Of a DNA stretch of 64,000 nucleotides, positions 59,201 through 64,000 are shown piece after piece. The notes under the pieces were generated by a model. The model ran no database searches. It saw only the letters and a list, made by a program, of their open reading frames with translations, and was not told the DNA's origin. Source of the DNA: Pseudevernia furfuracea (lineage: Eukaryota > Ascomycota > Lecanoromycetes > Lecanorales > Parmeliaceae); the NCBI GenBank assembly GCA_022315425.1, contig JAIUPT010000030.1, positions 992,001-1,056,000 of the forward strand, in the 5' to 3' direction. How positions within the stretch are numbered: the stretch's first letter is position 1; each line of letters opens with the position of its first letter. The position numbers and the translations under genes were made by a program.

Positions 59201-60110
59201 GAGAAAGTCAAACGGTGACGTTTCTATCGCATCAGCCAGATGGACGTCCGGAACTATGCACTCTGGATACAGATTCTGGAGTCAGCACAGCCCATTCAAG
59301 AGGGACTTTCGACTCCTGAAACAGGTTTCGAGGACAGCAACTTCAAAAACACCTTTGCCGACTCAACATTTACGTCGAAAGAAGGGAACTGGGAATTTAA
59401 ATATACGTACGAGGGGCTGCAGAAACGTAGTATGTCTTTGATTTGTCAGTGTCGTAAAGAGTCCGTAGGGTATTCACCATCGTGCCATACCCCCGATTCA
59501 GATCTCCAGGATCCTCTCCGGAGGCAAGAACGCTTTCTATGTCAAAGTCGAAACCATCAACACTAGCATTCCCGAAAGGTCGAGGAGTTGTCTTGGAAGG
59601 ATCCTCTGGCCCAAATGCCTCCCATAAGAAAGTAGCAAATTCCGCCGCAGTTACATCACTTTCGAGGTGTGAGTTGTTCGGAGTAGCGCCACCTAGGGAC
59701 AGAAGAATTTTTTTGCCTATACTTTGACAGTAGGTAATATTTGGGCCTACGCCAGGGCAGTGGCTGAGTAGTAGACTAGATGATCCATTGATATTCTCGT
59801 ATGTTTCCGATCCACATTGATTGCCAAAGTTTGTCCCAGGGTATCCACCGCTCTGGTCCGGGAAGACGTTTACGAAACCAATTTGGATGATATCGATGTT
59901 GTCGTCATCGCAGAAGAATTCGAGTGGTTCCTGATTTGGCCCTTGACCCTGTCGAGAATTTTGTCAGCAGCCTTCATGTCATTCTGCAGGTCCGAGACGC
60001 ACCCAATAGACTGCCATGTTCGTGTTCACTGAAGCGTCGAACGTAGCAAGCGCAGATGGAAGCAAGATAGATGCTGCAGCCATGATGGCTAGGGGCTTGA
60101 AGTTGGACAT
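56285..60110 (-). CDS. GH18 chitinase, Ser/Thr-rich with GPI-type C-terminus
   Basis: Multi-exon. Exon 1 (60003-60110) encodes a signal peptide (MSNFKPLAIMAAASILLPSALA) and NMAVYW. Exon 2 starts at 59948 (GQGPNQEPLEFFC) and carries GKKILLSLGG and the GH18 catalytic motif DGFDFDIE. The barrel continues in later exons (HLADAIETSPFDFLFVQFYN; FGGVMIYEATFSQNNQ). The junction near 59411/59275 does not resolve in frame by eye. From about 58640 a long Ser/Thr/Pro region follows, with TTYTTVTSCP and TTTCSEATTF. One intron ends before NETLTITDCPCTLTH, then come two low-complexity arrays, and finally a hydrophobic tail (VVGSLFGVIAASAALLLLQG), as in GPI-anchored wall proteins. Class III (plant/fungal type) chitinase acting at the cell wall is inferred. 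The extra TFPAFPAFPAF after the hydrophobic tail is odd. Confidence 0.85.
56560..56800. repeat. Coding repeat, Gly-Gln-Ser units in the chitinase tail
   Basis: About 240 bp of CTGCTGTCCGCTCTGCCC-like 9-21-bp units, encoding (SGQQSGQ)n on the minus strand. Unit order is irregular, so replication slippage is likely and copy number may vary between strains. Confidence 0.85.
57040..57290. repeat. Coding repeat, ~20-residue GNAGSQSNSN units
   Basis: Four tandem units of about 63 bp, each encoding SPSxxSPGNAGSQSNSNxE-like residues on the minus strand. Units are highly similar at the nucleotide level (GAGATCCAGCATTCCC in most). Confidence 0.8.
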
Positions 60111-60802
60111 TTTGTTTGAGATCAGAATTAGTAAAAAATTATACAAAGAAGGAATGGAAAACAAGAACAGCTTAGAGAGCGTAGATATTCGGAAATGTCA
60201 AAGAAAGGACGCAAACAAATGTTTGCTGGCAATGAGTGACAGACACTGTCGAAAATCAAAAGCAGCGAGACGATGAAGAGGAGAAGGGAGAGCACAGGTG
60301 GGAAGGCAAAAGGATAAGGTATAACAAGATGAGAAACTTTGTGAGCCGAAACCTTTCGGGTGGAGGAGCGTAGGAGTTTCCATAGTCAATGTTGATTGGT
60401 CTCTTGTTTTCAAGCGTCCCAAAAAGGTGGTTTGCCAAGGAAGCTAAGGAGATTGACAGCCAAATCAAATCTCTTTCTTTCTTGACTTGGGACTTCCCCA
60501 GACGATCTGACGAAACGTGTGTACTCGTACGATAGCCGCGGGTACCTGCAGCGTGCCCTAGGCCTAGGCCCCTAAGTGCTCAGCCGTCCAACTTTTGATG
60601 GAAGTATGTAGCGATATATAATTTGCGGCTTCTGGATGAATACGAGGACTAGAAAAGTACCTTAAGATTAAGGGGCCCGAGGGGCCGAACTCACTCTAAC
60701 CTTACTCTAACCTATGTCCCAGAAAAGTAAGGTGGATATATTGGTCATTAGTGCGATACTAGTGTACAGCGGCACCAATAGAGTATCTCGAGTATGTGAC
60801 AC
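60111..60802. other. Chitinase promoter region
   Basis: No gene seen. An upstream in-frame ATG (60164) would give a longer hydrophobic N-terminus for the chitinase but is less typical. A palindromic CCTAGGCCTAGG lies near 60558. Confidence 0.4.
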
Positions 60803-61659
60803 CTAGCCATCAATTCCCTCAACCCCTCCTACCTTCACCTTCTTCAACTTCATCCTCGCCTCTCTCATCTGACTGAAAAGACTCAAGTCCAACGGCAATC
60901 TGTCCCCCAACCATGTCGCTCGTTGGGTATGATCTCTCTGTAATACCCTCATCAACGACATCCCACGATTAGAAGTCCAGAAGTCCGTGAAGACGGGACA
61001 CTCACCTCAGGATCATCCGTGTTTGGATGTACAAGCGCACTCAAAGGTCCCCGATTGATCACCAGCCAAGCTACAAACGCACCAAATTGCGCCGGTGTAA
61101 AAACGTTGACCTCGAACATGCCAACCGGATGAGGACCGATCGGTTTGTCCCATACGCGGTAGATGCGGAGTTCTGGGAATTCATGGCGGATGCGGGTCCA
61201 CAGCTCGTGAGCGAAGGTGCTTTGGGCTTTGTGTTCCTGTGGCCGGTTAAAGTGGGAGGAATAGGATGGCTGGGGATGTTAAGTCGTTGAGGAGAAGGCG
61301 AGCGTGATGTTGGCATGGAAAGAGGGGGGGAATATTTCCGTACCTGGAAGAAGTAGATATGTATATCAAAGCCTACGGGCAGCAATCAACATTCTCCTTC
61401 GGAAGCCAAGACTTCTTGTCTAGCAAACCTCCCCTTATCCCATTGTCAATGGGGTCAACAAATTCCTCATAGGCTTTACTCAGGGCGTTTGTCTTCGGAT
61501 TAACAAAGCTTTTACTATCATCATTTTTCTCGCTTGTGATTGGTCACCCTTACTAATCCTCCGAGACATGAATGGGATAGCGACTTACTCAGATAGCGGA
61601 GGCAGATGCTCATAGCCTTTGAGCGGCGATGGGTATATATACTGGAAAGTGTCTGTCAT
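60803..61659 (-). pseudogene. DOPA 4,5-dioxygenase-like gene with one missing base
   Basis: Four exons: 61589-61659, 61344-61532, 61006-61269 and 60803-60937. They read MTDTFQYIYPSPLKGYEHLPPL, FVNPKTNALSKAYEEFVDP, LLDKKSWLPKENVDCCP, then (after a shift) VGFDIHIYFFQ. FPELRIYRVWDKPIGPHPVG, MFEVNVFTPAQFGAFVAWLV, INRGPLSALVHPNT and RDHTQRATWLGDRLPLDLS follow. The blocks and order match the DOPA dioxygenase family, which extradiol-cleaves catechols; FDIHIYF, GPHP and VHPNT hold likely metal-site His residues. The coding total is 659 bases, one short of 220 codons. The loss lies at 61371-61379, where CCCGTAGGC should carry an extra base. All other junctions fit. A sequencing error is the main alternative to a true pseudogene. 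Confidence 0.75.
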
Positions 61660-63739
61660 ATTTAACTTTGTGACTTTTTTCGTACTCACTTAATTAGTTC
61701 CCTGAGAATTTAATGGCCTTGATCACTGTCTTCTGTATATATATGCGGGTTCAACGGAGAGAAAAATTGCGCAGGTGATCAGATCGGAGAGCTCGGAAAT
61801 CATCTATGTCCGAGTATTTGTCATGTTTTATATTGACTAATGCTCGACATACCTTCAGTGCGGCGTCTTGTCACTATGGAAATGATCACACGAATTTATT
61901 CTCTGTAGGATGCACCTTTTCGTAGGTTACCATTGGCTAGCTCGTACCTAGCCATTCTTGGAAGTCTACGATTGAAATGTACCAAAGAGACCGGAAGCAA
62001 GAGCTCTAAGACATTTAAATCCACTAAAGAGGCTGTAAATCTAGATTTGGCCCCATCCTTCATCTCGACTACAGGCAAATTGCCAAAGAAAAAAAAGTAG
62101 ATCTGAGTGTTGGCATTTTCTGGTTTGTAGATACCAATGGATACCAAACCAACTTAATTTTGCCATCCATAGCTGAGTAGAATCCAAGCAAAGCCTTTTC
62201 CGAATAACAAGTCTCGACCAGTTCATTACAGTCCTATCGCTTCAACAGCTACTTTCTTTTAAGAAGTTGCCAGGCTACCTTGTGTCTCACCTAACGCGAT
62301 AACCCCCCCCCCCTCTGTCTCCGATGCGGTTGCCAGAACGGGGCGTGACAGTCGTGATAGTCGTTGTAGGCCGCTTCTAGATGTTCATCATCCGCTAGGC
62401 GCTTGAAGGAGCCGCGTATGAAATGGCGATGGGCCTGACAAAATGTCGGATATACTGGCATTGCCAATCTCTAGTCTAGTAACACATAGCATTTTGCGAA
62501 CTGCTCGAAAGCACACACAACGTAGCTCTAGACTTTACCCAATGATGTTGCAAGCGGCTTGTTGGGATTTGGGAATTAGTGTACGACTTTATGACTTGCT
62601 AGACTAAGGCTTCATCGTTTTCATCGTTTTCAGTAAGCCAGTAATGGCTGGATTTTGCAGTGCGCACAAAAAGTGCGGCATGACATGATCGGAGCGCTGT
62701 TCTTAAAGAACTTGACAAACTCAGTAACCACTTCTTCGGCATGGAGTAATTAATCGATGCGAACGTGAAACCACATGGAATTTTTGCACTGTATGTGCTT
62801 CTCCCATAATACCTTCATCAACGCTGCTTGGGAAGGCGACCTTTCATTCTGATCCTGACATGTGTCGCCAGGCCTACAAGCCGCCCACAGCTTTGCAAGT
62901 CTTTTGATCTAGACCTTTTATGATTGCGCTTCTCTTTGAAAAGATACTGGGGTTCGTACATACCTCCGGGGGTCATATTTGTTACAGATCTAGACTTGAG
63001 AGCCTAGGCAGAAGCTACTCGTCGGGTCAGAAATGGTTAGCAATGTGTGGGACAAGCTCTGGTTGGAGGCGTTCGAACAGTTGCATTCGGAGTAGTCTCG
63101 TAGTTCTCGTCAGGCGGCAAGTCTTTTGGCATTGACCAAGGTAAAAGACGTTCAGAATCCCTCTCCCAGTAGTATGACAGTGGAAAACCCGGTCATACCC
63201 AATCTTGTCCGTCCTCGCACGATGTCTGCCTAAAGGGAGACATTTTGCTGGCTTTGGCGGTGTGGACCCGATGTTGATCACTGATCACAGTTGGCTATGC
63301 AGCAGAGGACTGCAAATAAGTTGAATGGGTCAAATTGACTGACCCCCAATGAGATTGAAGCGGCAAAATGAAAACAAGATATGTGAGAATCTGGCCTCAA
63401 AAGTTTCGCAACGGGAGAGACTGCTGCCCTCATTTTCCTGCCTTGGCAGGTAGGTAGTCCAGAGTATGAACGTGATAGACTAAGTGCAGCACGCAAAGTC
63501 GAGGTCCTTTGACAAGGAAACAATCCTTCTGGGGTGTCCTTATTCAGAACAATTGATTACTGGATGACGATCTATATGATGTCAATCCATAGGCCTTCTA
63601 CCTTTTACTGGAGGCTCACGTCGATCCAGTCCGATGAACTCATGGTAGTCTATACAAACCGCTTCCGACCAATTGATGCCACAACACGATGCACTCCCAG
63701 ACGCCATCGCTGGTGCAGCCGCGAGCTGCGAAGCTCCGT
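61660..63739. other. Gene-poor region
   Basis: No recognisable coding sequence. It contains a C11 run near 62305 and a TTTTCATCG duplication near 62615. Short frames on both strands have no motif. Confidence 0.45.
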
Positions 63740-64000
63740 TTAGCCTGCAATGAGAACCCATAATAGGAAGAAAATCTACCAAAGTGATTAGCACTTTCGC
63801 TCGTAATGGGAAATTGAAAGCTTGTAAAGTCTACCATAAGAACGCCGAACATCTTGGCCACAAGCCACCTATTACCAGAAACCCTCGACCAGTACTTCAT
63901 GAGCTCGCGTTGTGCACCCTGCACGTTGTCGACCACATCTTCTGTGTTGGCGTCTATGCGTTGTATTTGTTCGCTGTAGAGATATCAGCATCCTCTTCAG
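63740..64000 (-). CDS. sed5: Syntaxin-5/Sed5 t-SNARE, 3' end only
   Basis: Two 3' exons are visible. 63835-63973 encodes the end of the SNARE helix (EQIQRIDANTEDVVDNVQGA, QRELMKYWSRVSGNRW) and the start of the anchor (LVAKMFGVLM). 63740-63775 encodes IFFLLWVLIAG and the stop. The intron between them is 63776-63834, and a further intron occupies 63974 to beyond the window edge. The sequence is the hallmark C-terminus of Sed5: SNARE layers running straight into a tail anchor. It acts as the Golgi Q-SNARE in ER-Golgi and intra-Golgi fusion. The N-terminal Habc region lies outside the window. Confidence 0.88.

Noticed and set aside
1..64000. CRISPR arrays, bacterial operons, ribosome binding sites
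   Set aside because: The window is eukaryotic nuclear DNA; the repeats seen are minisatellites without spacer structure.

Overview
The window is nuclear DNA of a filamentous ascomycete (Pezizomycotina; a Dothideomycete-like fungus is my inference). The support is short GT-AG introns of about 37-75 bp, fungal gene families, an intron-containing nuclear tRNA-Pro, and a light-associated carotenoid/rhodopsin cluster. Much of the sequence is accessory: pseudogenes with nonsense changes, minisatellites, a MITE family and long gene-poor stretches.

Left arm (0.4-11.4 kb): four members of one unrecognised protein family lie close together, with a fifth, 5'-truncated member at 50.7-51.7 kb. All share a C-terminal module of about 100 residues with a conserved (D/N)-E/N-A-P-C-W-like end. 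In two members (6.0-7.3 kb, and the pseudogene at 0.4-1.8 kb) it is joined to Zn2Cys6 zinc clusters. In the others it is joined to one or two copies of a different N-terminal module containing (W/Y)TLDLNGERFIV. An SDR pseudogene sits inside this arm and an MFS transporter pseudogene follows it (11.8-13.0 kb).

14.6-24 kb: a large Gln/Pro-rich, Lys-rich protein of unknown function, a seven-exon DEAD-box RNA helicase, and a tentative hypothetical gene. 24.5-26.0 kb holds degenerate minisatellites.

26.6-39.2 kb: a complete retinal/carotenoid cluster. carX (retinal-forming dioxygenase, minus strand) diverges from carRA (lycopene cyclase/phytoene synthase); carB (phytoene desaturase) and carO (proton-pump-type rhodopsin) follow on the plus strand. 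Together they would make phytoene, desaturate and cyclise it to beta-carotene, cleave that to retinal, and supply the rhodopsin apoprotein. A hypothetical ORF lies between carRA and carB. GATC-rich candidate light-response sites lie upstream of carB and carO.

40-52.7 kb: MITE copies, a decayed gene, small hypothetical genes, tRNA-Pro(AGG), a dual-specificity-phosphatase-like gene that has lost its catalytic Cys and Arg, repeats, and a decayed locus with in-frame TAG/TGA codons.

53-64 kb: a secreted GH47 alpha-mannosidase, a MITE with perfect 21-bp inverted repeats, a GPI-type GH18 chitinase with low-complexity repeats, a DOPA 4,5-dioxygenase-like gene with one missing base, and the 3' end of a Sed5/syntaxin-5 t-SNARE gene running off the right edge. 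All exon coordinates were read by eye from splice motifs and frame continuity.
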